Of a DNA stretch of 64,000 nt, positions 52,858 through 61,053 are shown piece after piece. Both the position numbers and the translations under genes were made by a program. Within the stretch, counting starts at the first letter, position 1. Each line of letters begins with the position of its first letter. Below the pieces are notes generated by a model. The model saw only the letters and a list, made by a program, of their open reading frames with translations, was not told the origin of the DNA and ran no database searches. The DNA comes from an uncultured Mediterraneibacter sp. (GTDB taxonomy: Bacteria > Bacillota > Clostridia > Lachnospirales > Lachnospiraceae). The stretch is taken from assembly GCA_944383695.1 (NCBI GenBank), contig CALWQP010000006.1:1-64000 (forward strand). Direction: 5' to 3'.

Positions 52858-53394
52858 ATGAGAGACAGGAAAAATGGCAGAATAACGATATCAGGAGCGA
52901 GCTGCATACTTGCCCTTATTGGATTTGCGGCAGCGCTTTTTTTCGATCAGTTTACAAAATATCTGGCGGTGTCCCGCCTGAAAGACCAGCAGCCCTTTGT
53001 TTTGATCGATGGTGTATTTGAATTCCGATATCTTGAGAACCGGGGCGCTGCTTTCGGGATGATGCAGGATATGCAGTATCTTCTGGCAGGCGGGGCGCTG
53101 CTCATCTGCGGTGTGATCGCATTTTTATATCTGCGCATGCCTGAACGGCGCAGGTACATTCCTCTTCGCATCTGTGCCGTACTTTTGTGCGCGGGTGCCA
53201 TAGGAAATATGACAGACCGTATACGTTTTCATTATGTGATTGACTTCTTGTATTTCCGTCTGATCGATTTCCCGATCTTTAATGTGGCGGATTGTTATGT
53301 CGTCGTCTCTTGTATTGTATTTGTACTGCTTATCCTGTTCTATTACAGAGAGGAAGATGATTTCAGCTTCCTGGCAGGAAAAAAGGAAGGTTAA
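52858..53394 (+). CDS. lspA: Lipoprotein signal peptidase (signal peptidase II)
   Basis: 178 residues with four membrane segments. Family motifs are FDQFTKYLAVS, FEFRYLENRGAAFGM, GAIGNMTDRIRFHYVIDFLYF (first catalytic Asp region) and FPIFNVADCYVVVSC (second catalytic Asp). It cleaves prolipoprotein signal peptides after lipidation. The C-terminal tail is Glu/Lys-rich. The lspA-rluD order is common in Firmicutes. Confidence 0.94.
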   Translation: MRDRKNGRITISGASCILALIGFAAALFFDQFTKYLAVSRLKDQQPFVLIDGVFEFRYLENRGAAFGMMQDMQYLLAGGALLICGVIAFLYLRMPERRRYIPLRICAVLLCAGAIGNMTDRIRFHYVIDFLYFRLIDFPIFNVADCYVVVSCIVFVLLILFYYREEDDFSFLAGKKEG

Positions 53395-53398
53395 AATA

Positions 53399-54316
53399 AT
53401 GGAAGAGCTACATCTTACAGCCGCACATTCAGGGGAAAGGATAGACAGGTTTCTGAGCACAGACCTGGAGGACCTTTCCCGTTCTTATATCCAGAAGCTT
53501 TTGAAAGAGGGAGCTGTCCTGGTGAACGGAAAAGCCGTAAAGACAAGTTATAAACTAAACGCCGGTGATGAGATCCTGGTCCGTATTCCAGATCCTGAGC
53601 CCATGGATATCCTTCCGGAAGATATTCCTCTGGATATCCTTTATGAAGATGAGGACATCCTTGTGATCAACAAACCAAAGGGCATGGTGGTTCATCCGTC
53701 TCCTGGCCATTACAGCCATACACTTGTAAATGCGGTACTTTATCACTGCGGAGGGCGTCTTTCCGGTATCAACGGCGTGCTGCGCCCAGGGATTGTGCAC
53801 CGGATCGATATGGACACAACAGGTTCGCTTTTGATCTGTAAAAATGACCATGCCCATCAGATTCTTGCCGATGAGCTGAAAGCACATCATATTACACGGA
53901 GATATCATGCAGTTGTGCATGGTAATCTGAAAGACGATGCCGGCACAGTGAACGCACCTATCGGGCGCCACCCGGTTGACCGCAAAAAAATGAGCACAAA
54001 AGCGCCAAACGGCAGGTCTGCAGTCACGCATTACCGCGTCCTGGAGCGGTTTGGGAATTATACTTATATAGAGTGCGAACTTGAAACCGGACGTACCCAC
54101 CAGATCCGCGTCCATATGTCAAGTATCGGCCATCCCATCCTGGGAGATGCCGTATATGGCCCGGCAAAATGTCCGTTTAAACTGGAAGGGCAGACACTGC
54201 ATGCGAAAATCCTGGGGATCGTGCATCCTGTAACTGGGAAATATATGGAGTTCGACGCACCCCTTCCGGAATATTTTGAAACGCTCTTGAAACGGCTTCG
54301 CAGTGCGTCAGCGTAG
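53399..54316 (+). CDS. RluA/RluD-family large-subunit pseudouridine synthase
   Basis: 305 residues. An N-terminal S4 domain (about 12-60, RIDRFLSTDLEDLSRSYIQKLLKEGAVLVNGK) is followed by the catalytic domain with INKPKGMVVHPSPGHYSHTLVNAVLYH, the active-site motif GIVHRIDMDTTGSLLICKN (catalytic Asp in HRIDMDT) and ELETGRTHQIRVHMSSIGHPILGDAVYG. It modifies 23S rRNA uridines. The ATG at 53399 with AAGGAAGG upstream follows the lspA stop by 4 bp; a longer reading inside lspA is rejected. Confidence 0.93.
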   Translation: MEELHLTAAHSGERIDRFLSTDLEDLSRSYIQKLLKEGAVLVNGKAVKTSYKLNAGDEILVRIPDPEPMDILPEDIPLDILYEDEDILVINKPKGMVVHPSPGHYSHTLVNAVLYHCGGRLSGINGVLRPGIVHRIDMDTTGSLLICKNDHAHQILADELKAHHITRRYHAVVHGNLKDDAGTVNAPIGRHPVDRKKMSTKAPNGRSAVTHYRVLERFGNYTYIECELETGRTHQIRVHMSSIGHPILGDAVYGPAKCPFKLEGQTLHAKILGIVHPVTGKYMEFDAPLPEYFETLLKRLRSASA

Positions 54317-54348
54317 GATAAAAGAAAGTAAAAATTTATAATTTTAGA

Positions 54349-54377
54349 TTGTAATACATTCAGAATTTAGCTATAAT
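54349..54377 (+). promoter_or_regulatory. Promoter of the cytidylate-kinase-like gene
   Basis: TTGTAA (54349-54354) and TATAAT (54372-54377) are 17 bp apart. The gap from 54317 has no other feature. Confidence 0.65.
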
Positions 54378-54456
54378 AGTCATATAAGATGTGATCAGAT
54401 ACATAAATTTTATGCAAAATCACAAATCTATATGACGTAAAGGAGAGTGGCTCATC

Positions 54457-55104
54457 ATGAAAACAAATACGATCATCACTATTGGAAGAGAATTCGGAAG
54501 TGCAGGGCGGGAGATCGGCTACAAGGTGGCGGAAGCGTTTGACATTAAATTGTATGATAAAGAAATGCTTGCGCGTGCAGCCAAAGAGAGTGGTATCTGC
54601 GAAGAAATCTTTCACTCCCATGATGAGAAACCGACAAACAGTTTTCTGTATTCCCTTGTAATGGATACATATTCGATGGGATATTCAGGAAGCACATACA
54701 CAGATATGCCGATCAATCACAAAGTGTTTCTTGCTCAGTTTGATGCGATCAAAAAGATTGCTGATGAAGGTCCATGTATACTTGTTGGTCGTTGTGCTGA
54801 TTATGCATTGGAATCCTACAAGAACGTGGTCAGCGTATTTATCCATGCAGATATGCAGGCCCGCATCCGCAGGATTGCAAGAATCTACAATCTGACAGAC
54901 GCAAAGGCCAAGGATATGATTGTAAAGACCGATAAAAAACGAGCAAGCTATTACAATTACTACACGAATAAAAAATGGTCGGACGCCAAGAGCTATGAGT
55001 TATGCCTGACCAGCTCTGAGCTTGGTATCGAGGGTACGGCAAAGGCGATCATTGATTATGTGAATCTTAAGGAGAGCATCAAACGAGAAGAACGTCAGAT
55101 ATGA
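54457..55104 (+). CDS. Cytidylate kinase-like family protein
   Basis: 215 residues of the Cytidylate_kin2 (PF13189) type. TIGREFGSAGREIGYKVAEAFDIKLYDKEMLARAAKESG contains the P-loop-like GREFGSAGR. Further signatures are GPCILVGRCADYAL, VFIHADMQARIRRIA and DKKRASYYNYYTNKKWSDAKSYELCLTSSELGIEG. It is a nucleotide kinase-fold protein, but it is not the housekeeping cmk (shorter and lacking the RGRDIGT motif). The substrate is unproven. It has its own promoter and RBS AAAGGAG. It is convergent with the recombinase gene. Confidence 0.85.
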   Translation: MKTNTIITIGREFGSAGREIGYKVAEAFDIKLYDKEMLARAAKESGICEEIFHSHDEKPTNSFLYSLVMDTYSMGYSGSTYTDMPINHKVFLAQFDAIKKIADEGPCILVGRCADYALESYKNVVSVFIHADMQARIRRIARIYNLTDAKAKDMIVKTDKKRASYYNYYTNKKWSDAKSYELCLTSSELGIEGTAKAIIDYVNLKESIKREERQI

Positions 55105-55132
55105 TCTGCGTCTCCCTGAAAAATAAGCTCAT

Positions 55133-56218
55133 CTACACATCGCGCAGTTTAACAGCCCCGGCTGCCAGTCTGCGCCGGTTCTCATCAATGGCAGCATAGT
55201 GCTTTTTCGTCGTATTGACGTCTTTGTGTCCGAGCACATCTGCCACAAGGTAAATATCGCCCGTCTCTTTGTAAAGCGCTGTGCCATATGTGCTTCTAAG
55301 CTTATGCGGGGTGATTTTTTTATTAGGAGTCACCTCGCGGGCATATTTCCTTACCATATTTTCAACAGCCTGAACGCCCATGCGCCTGCGCTGGGTGGAG
55401 AGGAAGAGAGCGTTCTCATGTCCCGGGAGAGGAACCGTTGTCTTTCTCGTTGTGTAAAGATAGGATTTAAGGGCATTTTCCACCTCTTCGCCAAAATAGA
55501 CGACCATCTCATTACCGCCTTTTCGGGTCACTTTAATGCCGTTATTTTTGAAGTCAACATCCTGAATGTCAAGACCCACACATTCGGACACGCGGATTCC
55601 GGTCCCGAGAAGGAGAGTAAGGATTGCCAGGTCACGGTTCTTTGTCTTTTCAAAATATGCTTTGCGCTGTCCTGTGAGATTGTCTCCGCCGTGATCTACA
55701 TAGTCCAGCAGTTTTGCAACTTCATCCGCATCAAGACGGATGATCGCTTTTTCGTGAAGTTTCGGCATGTCGACAAGTAGGGTCGGATTTTTTGAAATTG
55801 CCTGTCTTTTGTAATAATATCCATAGAAACTGCGAAGCGCTGACATCTTGCGCGCAAGCCCTTTTTCCGTGTTTGTGATCTGTTTATTGTCCTCATTTTC
55901 ATATACCTTAAGGTATTCCTGATATTCTTCGATATCAACAGGTTCCAGCTTCTCAAGGTCAGACAGGGTAAACTGATCCATTGTATAGTCTTTGTATACA
56001 GGATTGTTCTCCATAAGGAAATGAAAGAAAACACGGATATCGTAAGCGTAAGAAATCCGCGTCCTCGCTGAAGTCGTCGGTTCGACTGCACGGAAATAAT
56101 CTCTGGCAAAAGGCGGCAGAGTTTTTAAGATTGCCCGAAGGCGCAAGGTGTTATCAACATATTTCTGCTCATGATAGGATTTTGTCTCTTTTATATTATT
56201 TACATTTGATATCCCCAT
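55133..56218 (-). CDS. Xer-like tyrosine recombinase
   Basis: 361 residues. A SAM-like N-terminal DNA-binding domain (about 30-140) precedes the catalytic domain with all active-site residues: R209 (GTGIRVSEC), K233 (TRKGGNE), H305 and R308 (HKLRSTYG), H331 (LGHKDVNTT) and Y341 (KKHYAAI). It is longer than XerC/XerD (about 300). In Lachnospiraceae a gene of this type regularly lies near lexA, which argues for a chromosomal housekeeping role and against a prophage integrase. No attachment-site repeats or phage genes are nearby. It is not co-oriented with lexA. Confidence 0.86.
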   Translation of the reverse strand: MGISNVNNIKETKSYHEQKYVDNTLRLRAILKTLPPFARDYFRAVEPTTSARTRISYAYDIRVFFHFLMENNPVYKDYTMDQFTLSDLEKLEPVDIEEYQEYLKVYENEDNKQITNTEKGLARKMSALRSFYGYYYKRQAISKNPTLLVDMPKLHEKAIIRLDADEVAKLLDYVDHGGDNLTGQRKAYFEKTKNRDLAILTLLLGTGIRVSECVGLDIQDVDFKNNGIKVTRKGGNEMVVYFGEEVENALKSYLYTTRKTTVPLPGHENALFLSTQRRRMGVQAVENMVRKYAREVTPNKKITPHKLRSTYGTALYKETGDIYLVADVLGHKDVNTTKKHYAAIDENRRRLAAGAVKLRDV

Positions 56219-56335
56219 AATTTATATTGTCCCCTTATCTGTACGAATTTCCCTTGTTTTGAATGATATCTGCACGTATTATAGCATGAATGTGTATTTC
56301 TGTCTATATCTTTTGGAAAAATCAGTATTTGTCGT

Positions 56336-56459
56336 ATAGATTGAAATTACGATATAAGCAGCCGGAAACGCCTCTCCTTCTGAAGGATGACTGTTCCGGC
56401 TGCTTTGGAGTGTATATATCAATACATAGGGATGTATATTGATACCTCTTTCAATCTAT
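56336..56459. repeat. Nested inverted repeats in the gap before the LysM gene
   Basis: ATAGATTGAAA (56336-56346) and TTTCAATCTAT (56449-56459) are perfect complements flanking the terminator at 56357-56405. A second palindrome, TATCAATACAT with ATGTATATTGATA, spans about 56417-56443. The remaining 56460-56543 is AT-rich with short iterations of TATCTGTATC- and TATCATT-like words. The 325-bp gap between the recombinase and LysM genes holds no coding sequence. Confidence 0.75.
56357..56405 (-). terminator. Intrinsic terminator for the LysM/yneA-like transcript
   Basis: AGCAGCCGGAA (56357-56367) pairs with TTCCGGCTGCT (56394-56404). Read on the minus strand the stem is followed by a U-rich stretch (TTATATCG). 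It lies about 140 bp after the minus-strand stop. Confidence 0.7.
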
Positions 56460-56543
56460 CCGATCAATATATGATTACTGTTTTATAAATTCTCTATCAT
56501 TATCACTGTTTATCTGTATCATTGTATCATTATATATTTATCT

Positions 56544-56870
56544 TTATATATCTGTATCGTTGTACGCGATCACCAGATATTGACCTGCCTGGATGTCATC
56601 TGAATCAAGGTTATTCATATCTTTCAGCGCCTGGACATATTCCGGTACAGAATTATATTTTGATGTCATAGTTTCTTCTGCAATATCCCAGAGTGTGTCT
56701 CCCGGCTGGATTTTAATGCTTTTGTAATATGTAGATTGGTCTGATGTATTCTCATGGGCTGAAACAAAGAATGACCCGAATACCATGCAGCCAAATAATA
56801 TCATAACAATACCTGTGCTTAATCTCCTGATACGTTTTCTCATAGTCTGTTTTGAAGCTCTTATCCTCAT
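56544..56870 (-). CDS. LysM-domain SOS-type cell division suppressor, YneA-like
   Basis: 108 residues. A basic N-terminus (MRIRASKQTMRKRIRRLS), one membrane helix or signal (about 20-37), and a LysM domain (about 52-105, IKIQPGDTLWDIAEE, GQYLVIAY). The size, topology and divergent position beside lexA match Bacillus YneA, which delays division during the SOS response. The ATG ending at 56870 is preceded by GGGGAGAA. Its promoter holds a perfect LexA box between -35 and -10, so DNA-damage induction is strongly predicted. Confidence 0.85.
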   Translation of the reverse strand: MRIRASKQTMRKRIRRLSTGIVMILFGCMVFGSFFVSAHENTSDQSTYYKSIKIQPGDTLWDIAEETMTSKYNSVPEYVQALKDMNNLDSDDIQAGQYLVIAYNDTDI

Positions 56871-56893
56871 AATTCTTCTCCCCTTTAGCGACA

Positions 56894-56981
56894 CAAACAT
56901 CCGTTCTGTATTTGTATTATACAATACGAACAAATGTTTGTCAATATGAAAATCGAACATATTTTCGTAAACAAATGTTTG
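56894..56981. promoter_or_regulatory. Cluster of LexA (SOS) boxes between yneA-like and lexA
   Basis: The Gram-positive LexA consensus CGAACRNRYGTTYG is matched perfectly at 56927-56940 (CGAACAAATGTTTG). One mismatch occurs at 56954-56967 (CGAACATATTTTCG), and TAAACAAATGTTTG at 56968-56981 is close. CAAACATCCGTTCT at 56894-56907 is a weaker fourth candidate. Confidence 0.9.
56916..56944 (-). promoter_or_regulatory. Minus-strand promoter of the yneA-like gene
   Basis: On the minus strand TTGACA (56944-56939) and TATAAT (56921-56916) are 17 bp apart. The perfect LexA box (56927-56940) occupies the spacer and the edge of the -35. Confidence 0.88.
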
Positions 56982-57004
56982 CTTTTTTCTTTTTGATATG
57001 CTAC

Positions 57005-57010
57005 TATAAT
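57005..57010 (+). promoter_or_regulatory. lexA -10 element
   Basis: TATAAT at 57005-57010 lies 27 bp before the lexA ATG. The -35 is poor (T-rich). The nearest LexA boxes end at 56981, just upstream, which fits autorepression. Confidence 0.6.
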
Positions 57011-57036
57011 AAATAGAAAGATTATCGGAGGGAATT

Positions 57037-57654
57037 ATGGCACAGGGTAAGATAAGCAAAAAACAGCAGGAAATACTCGAGTATATTAAGAATCAGATCC
57101 TTCAGAGGGGGTTTCCGCCGGCAGTGCGTGAAATCTGTGAAGCTGTGAATTTAAAATCCACTTCTTCTGTTCACTCACATCTGGAGACGCTGGAGAAGAA
57201 CGGCTATATCCGCCGTGATCCCACGAAACCCAGAGCAATCGAGATACTGGACGATACTTTTAATCTGACAAGGCGTGAGATGGTAAATGTTCCGATCATC
57301 GGACAGGTAGCTGCCGGACAGCCCATCCTCGCAGAGGAAAATATTGAGGATTACTTTCCTATTCCTGCAGAACGCATGCCGAACAAACAGACGTTTCTGC
57401 TGAAGGTAAAGGGCGAAAGTATGATCAATGCAGGGATTCTTGACGGAGATTATGTCCTTGTAGAACAGGAAGCCACTGCTTCTAATGGAGATATGGTCGT
57501 AGCTCTTATTGAGGATGGAGCTACTGTTAAGACGTTTTATAAAGAAGAAGGGGTGTTCCGCCTCCAGCCGGAAAATAACTTTATGGAGCCGATCTTTGTG
57601 AAGGAAGTTTCCATTCTCGGGAAAGTGATCGGTGTGATGAGATTTTTCAGATAG
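57037..57654 (+). CDS. lexA: SOS repressor LexA
   Basis: 205 residues. The winged helix-turn-helix (about 1-70, GFPPAVREICEAVNLKSTSSVHSHLETLEKNGYIRRDP) precedes the self-cleavage site A93-G94 (IIGQVAAGQPI). The Ser-Lys dyad is S128 (VKGESMINAGI) and K165 (DGATVKTF). LexA represses SOS genes until RecA filaments stimulate its autoproteolysis. The RBS GGAGGG precedes ATG. It is divergent from the yneA-like gene and followed by a strong terminator. Confidence 0.97.
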   Translation: MAQGKISKKQQEILEYIKNQILQRGFPPAVREICEAVNLKSTSSVHSHLETLEKNGYIRRDPTKPRAIEILDDTFNLTRREMVNVPIIGQVAAGQPILAEENIEDYFPIPAERMPNKQTFLLKVKGESMINAGILDGDYVLVEQEATASNGDMVVALIEDGATVKTFYKEEGVFRLQPENNFMEPIFVKEVSILGKVIGVMRFFR

Positions 57655-57678
57655 GCTGAAAGATTGAGAAAAGAATAC

Positions 57679-57724
57679 GGCATTGTCCATTACCAAATCC
57701 AAGGTGGGGACAATGCCTTTTTTC
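57679..57724 (+). terminator. Intrinsic terminator after lexA
   Basis: GGCATTGTCC (57679-57688) pairs with GGACAATGCC (57708-57717), followed by six T residues. It may also work partly for the convergent rsfS transcript. Confidence 0.9.
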
Positions 57725-57755
57725 TCCTTAAAACCACATACATTCTTTCACTATT

Positions 57756-58115
57756 TCACTGCTTTTCCAGCTCTTCCGCTGTAATATCTTTTCCGTCCTT
57801 CCAGATTCTCTCCAGATCATAGAACAGGCGGTTTTCTTTGTCGAATACGTGGACGATGATATCGCCAAAGTCAAGCAGCACCCAGCTTCCTGATGCCTGC
57901 CCTTCCCTCTGCCGCAGAGGGTATCCTGCTTTGTGAAGCTCCTCCTCCACGTTGTCAATGAGGGCGCTCACCTGGCTGTCGCTGTTTCCGTTGGCTATGA
58001 TAAAGTAGTCAGCCAGTACGGAGATTCCTGTGATATCAATGATCTTGACATCTTCGCCTTTCTTATCGATGAGCGCATTGTAAGCGATGCGCGCCATTTC
58101 TTTAGACTGGTCCAT
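57756..58115 (-). CDS. rsfS: Ribosomal silencing factor RsfS
   Basis: 119 residues. Family features are MARIAYNALIDKKGEDVKIIDITGISVLADYFIIANGNSDSQVSALID and REGQASGSWVLLDFGDIIVHVF, with a short C-terminal tail. RsfS binds L14 on the 50S subunit and prevents subunit joining in starved cells. The ATG ending at 58115 has GAGGAGG upstream; the longer reading from 58154 is not needed. It is last in the minus-strand operon nadD-yqeK-rsfS. Confidence 0.94.
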   Translation of the reverse strand: MDQSKEMARIAYNALIDKKGEDVKIIDITGISVLADYFIIANGNSDSQVSALIDNVEEELHKAGYPLRQREGQASGSWVLLDFGDIIVHVFDKENRLFYDLERIWKDGKDITAEELEKQ

Positions 58116-58128
58116 TTCAATCCTCCTC

Positions 58129-58701
58129 TTATCTTCTATTTTTATAAAATTCACAGGTGTTCACTGTCATTGGATCCACTGTTTTTCCGCTGCTGCTGAG
58201 ATACTGCACTGTCTGTTCAGCAGACAGGTGCACCGCCCGGTCGATATCCTGAAAGACAATGCCGCGTATTTCCGCAAGTCCCGGGATTTCTCTACGGTTC
58301 GGTTCAATATAATCTGCAATATAAATGATTTTTTCCAGCATGGTCATTCCCGGACGTCCGGTCGTATGGTAAGTGATGGCGTCAAGTGTTTCCCGGTCTG
58401 TGATGCCATATTCGTGCTCCGCAAGACAGGCCCCAAGCTTGGCGTGGATCAGAGCAGGCATATCAAGCTCTGAACTCGTCAGCTCTATGCCGTATTTTTC
58501 ACAGAGTTTTATCTGCTCCCCGGGCGGAGCGAATTTTCCGCAGTCATGGAGAAGCCCTGCGGTCAGCGCTTTCTCTATATCTTCGCCGTAACACATGGCG
58601 AGGGACGCAGCGGTATACATTACGCCGGTTGTGTGCTCATATCTGTCCTTTTTCAGCTTCTTTTTCAGTTCTTTTCTGATTGCTGCCAATTTCTCAGTCA
58701 A
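58129..58701 (-). CDS. yqeK: HD-domain phosphohydrolase YqeK (Ap4A hydrolase)
   Basis: 190 residues. The HD motif set is visible: YEHTTGVMYTAASLAM, AGLLHDCGKF (HD), HAKLGACLAEHEYG and DAITYHTTGRPGMTMLEKIIYIADYIEPNR. YqeK members hydrolyse diadenosine tetraphosphate symmetrically. The start is TTG with AAAGGATGAG upstream. It sits between nadD and rsfS, the conserved Firmicute order. Confidence 0.92.
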   Translation of the reverse strand: MTEKLAAIRKELKKKLKKDRYEHTTGVMYTAASLAMCYGEDIEKALTAGLLHDCGKFAPPGEQIKLCEKYGIELTSSELDMPALIHAKLGACLAEHEYGITDRETLDAITYHTTGRPGMTMLEKIIYIADYIEPNRREIPGLAEIRGIVFQDIDRAVHLSAEQTVQYLSSSGKTVDPMTVNTCEFYKNRR

Positions 58702-58707
58702 TTTTAC

Positions 58708-59325
58708 TCATCCTTTTGTCATTTTTCTGTATAGCCTGTGGGCTGCGATATATTCTGCCACAGCGTCCGGCACCATATAACGTACACTCAGGCCTCTGGA
58801 CGCCCGTTCGCGGATCGTAGTTGAAGAAATCTCTACAAGCGGCGCTTGAAGGAGTTCGATCCGCGCATCGTATTTCTCTTTCAGATAATCGATCTGGAGC
58901 TGCATGCTCTCTGCATCTTTGTCATCCCTCATTGCGGCAAGTATCGTACAGGTCGGAAAAATTTCACGGAAATATTTCCACTCTTCTATCGCAAAAAGGG
59001 AATCTGCCCCGAGAATAAAATAAAACTGATCGTCAGGATATACTCTGTTAAATTCCCGCATTGTCCTGTATGTGTATGAATGCTTTCCTGTCTCTGCCTC
59101 ACACAGATCGACGCGGAAATAGGGAACGTCGCTCACCGCAAGCTTTACCATTTCTACTCGGTGATGCAAAGCTTCTTCTGTATGTTCTGCTTCCTTGTGA
59201 GGAGGATTCCCATTTGGTATAAACCAGATCTCATCCAATCCGAAATCCTCATAGGCAAATTCACCAAGAAGCAGATGCCCGATATGGACAGGATCAAAGG
59301 TTCCCCCCATGATTCCGATTTTCAT
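58708..59325 (-). CDS. nadD: Nicotinate-nucleotide adenylyltransferase NadD
   Basis: 205 residues. The nucleotidyltransferase motif GIMGGTFDPVHIGHLLLGE opens the protein, PNGNPPHK binds the substrate, FILGADSLFAIEEWKYFREIF lies in the middle, and the ISSTTIRERAS motif closes the active site. It makes deamido-NAD from nicotinate mononucleotide and ATP. It lies 6 bp upstream of yqeK. Confidence 0.95.
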   Translation of the reverse strand: MKIGIMGGTFDPVHIGHLLLGEFAYEDFGLDEIWFIPNGNPPHKEAEHTEEALHHRVEMVKLAVSDVPYFRVDLCEAETGKHSYTYRTMREFNRVYPDDQFYFILGADSLFAIEEWKYFREIFPTCTILAAMRDDKDAESMQLQIDYLKEKYDARIELLQAPLVEISSTTIRERASRGLSVRYMVPDAVAEYIAAHRLYRKMTKG

Positions 59326-59341
59326 ATGCTCTCACCTGTCA

Positions 59342-59635
59342 TTATAAAGGTAGATTGATCTTCTTTTTCTCATCCTTTCCCTCGCGGTAAAGAACGATCT
59401 TTTTGCCGATGACCTGCACCACCTGAGAACGAGTCCGCTCTGCGATGATTTCAGCCAGTTCCCTCGGATCATCTGCACAGTTCTTTAAAACACTGATCTT
59501 GATCAGTTCTCTCGCCTCCAGCGCCTCCGAGATCGCTGCTGTAAGTCCGGGGGTCATGCTTGATTTTCCCACCTGAAAAATCGGCTCCATGGTCATGGCA
59601 AGACTTTTTAAATATGCTCTTTGTTTTGTTGTCAT
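59342..59635 (-). CDS. yhbY: YhbY/CRM-domain ribosome assembly RNA-binding protein
   Basis: 97 residues. The CRM domain is clear: MTTKQRAYLKSLAMTMEPIFQVGKSSMTPGLTAAISEALEARELIKISVLKNC, then a GKKIVLYREG strand. The family binds pre-50S particles. AGGAGCAGGA precedes the ATG. It lies between obgE and nadD, as in many Firmicutes. Confidence 0.93.
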   Translation of the reverse strand: MTTKQRAYLKSLAMTMEPIFQVGKSSMTPGLTAAISEALEARELIKISVLKNCADDPRELAEIIAERTRSQVVQVIGKKIVLYREGKDEKKKINLPL

Positions 59636-59699
59636 TTTCCTGCTCCTTCATGTCTGGATCATAAGCCTGCGAATATGATTCCTTAAATTAAGCATCAGC

Positions 59700-60983
59700 T
59701 TATTTATAATAATCAAACTGCAGCCCATACATCTTCACTGTGTCACCTTCCTGGATTCCCTTTGCCTCAAGCTCGTCCAGGATTCCGGTTTCTTTTAAGA
59801 ATTTCTGGAAAAATGCAAAGCCCTTCTCAGAATCCAGGTTTGTGTATCCCAGCATTTTCTCAATCTTCGGACCTTCCACTATATACATACCGTCTTCTGC
59901 TTCAACGGTGTATGGCAGCTCTTCGTAAATCAGTTCGTCCTCCGGGAAATATTCCTGTTCAAAAATGACCGGAGGGGTATCGATCTTGTCGAGCTGTGAG
60001 CTTACATAGTAAAGAAGCTCAGATACTCCCTGCCCTGTTGCTCCTGAGATTGGGAAAACTTTCATCCCTTTTGGCTCAAATTCTTTTTTCAGGCGGTCCA
60101 CCGGATTTTCCTCAGGGGCATAGATAAGGTCCGTCTTATTTGCTGCAATGACCTGCGGACGCTCTGCGATCTCCGGATTATATGCTTTCAGTTCTTCGTT
60201 GATCTTATAAATATCTTCCACCGGGTCTCTTCCTTCTGATCCGGCAGCGTCCACCACATGGATCATAAGTTTTGTGCGCTCGATATGGCGCAGGAATTCA
60301 TGCCCCAGCCCAACACCCTCGGAAGCGCCTTCAATCAGACCGGGGATATCTGCCATTACAAAACCTTTTGCGCCGTCCAGATCCACAACGCCCAGATTCG
60401 GGCTGAGTGTAGTGAAATGATAATTCGCGATCTTCGGTTCTGCATTCGTCACACGGGACAACAGTGTGGACTTGCCCACATTCGGGAAACCGATGAGTCC
60501 CACATCAGCGATCACTTTCAGTTCCAGACTGACCTCCAGCTCTTTTGCAGGCTGTCCTGGCTGGGCATATTTGGGCACCTGCATGGTCGCCGTGGCAAAA
60601 TGCTGGTTTCCGAGACCTCCTTTGCCTCCTTTTAACACGACCTGCCGGCGGTTCTCACCGGACATATCGGCGATGACTTTCCCTGTGACCGCCTCTTTGA
60701 TAACAGTTCCCTCCGGAACAGGAAGGATCAGATCTTTGCCGTCTTTTCCGTGGCATCGTCTTTTTCCTCCGGGTTCACCGTCTCCGGCAGCATATTTCCT
60801 CTTGTGCCGGTAGTCGGAAAGTGTGTTCAGGCCTTCATCCACTTCAAAGATCAGGTCCCCGCCCCGGCCGCCGTCTCCGCCGTCCGGACCGCCGTTCGGG
60901 ACATACAGTTCCCTTCGGAAACTGCAGTGTCCGTCTCCGCCCTTGCCGGAACGGATATAAATTTTCGCTCTGTCTGCAAACAT
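59700..60983 (-). CDS. obgE: GTPase Obg
   Basis: 427 residues. The glycine-rich Obg fold (about 1-158, GGDGHCSFRRELYVPNGGPDGGDGGRGGDLIFEVDEGLNTL) precedes the G domain with GFPNVGKSTLLSRV, DIPGLIEGASEGVGLGHEFLRHIERT and AANKTDLI. A C-terminal OCT domain (about 350-425) follows. Obg acts in 50S assembly, ppGpp sensing and stress control. The RBS GAGGAG precedes ATG. Confidence 0.96.
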   Translation of the reverse strand: MFADRAKIYIRSGKGGDGHCSFRRELYVPNGGPDGGDGGRGGDLIFEVDEGLNTLSDYRHKRKYAAGDGEPGGKRRCHGKDGKDLILPVPEGTVIKEAVTGKVIADMSGENRRQVVLKGGKGGLGNQHFATATMQVPKYAQPGQPAKELEVSLELKVIADVGLIGFPNVGKSTLLSRVTNAEPKIANYHFTTLSPNLGVVDLDGAKGFVMADIPGLIEGASEGVGLGHEFLRHIERTKLMIHVVDAAGSEGRDPVEDIYKINEELKAYNPEIAERPQVIAANKTDLIYAPEENPVDRLKKEFEPKGMKVFPISGATGQGVSELLYYVSSQLDKIDTPPVIFEQEYFPEDELIYEELPYTVEAEDGMYIVEGPKIEKMLGYTNLDSEKGFAFFQKFLKETGILDELEAKGIQEGDTVKMYGLQFDYYK

Positions 60984-61001
60984 AATATCTCCTCTTTCAA
61001 T

Positions 61002-61052
61002 CAGTTTACAAATGTTTCTGCCAGTTTACAAATGTTCCAGTCAGTTTACAAA
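61002..61052. repeat. Three 20-bp direct repeats between rpmA and obgE
   Basis: CAGTTTACAAA recurs at 61002-61012, 61022-61032 and 61042-61052 with an exact 20-bp period, and the flanking ATGTT is partly kept. The copies lie in the obgE leader just downstream of a terminator on the minus strand. Confidence 0.85.
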
Positions 61053-61053
61053 A

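Noticed and set aside
55133-56218. Tyrosine recombinase as a prophage or integrative-element integrase
   Set aside because: No attachment-site repeats, tRNA or phage genes nearby. The gene sits in a conserved lexA neighbourhood, so a Xer-like chromosomal role is more likely.
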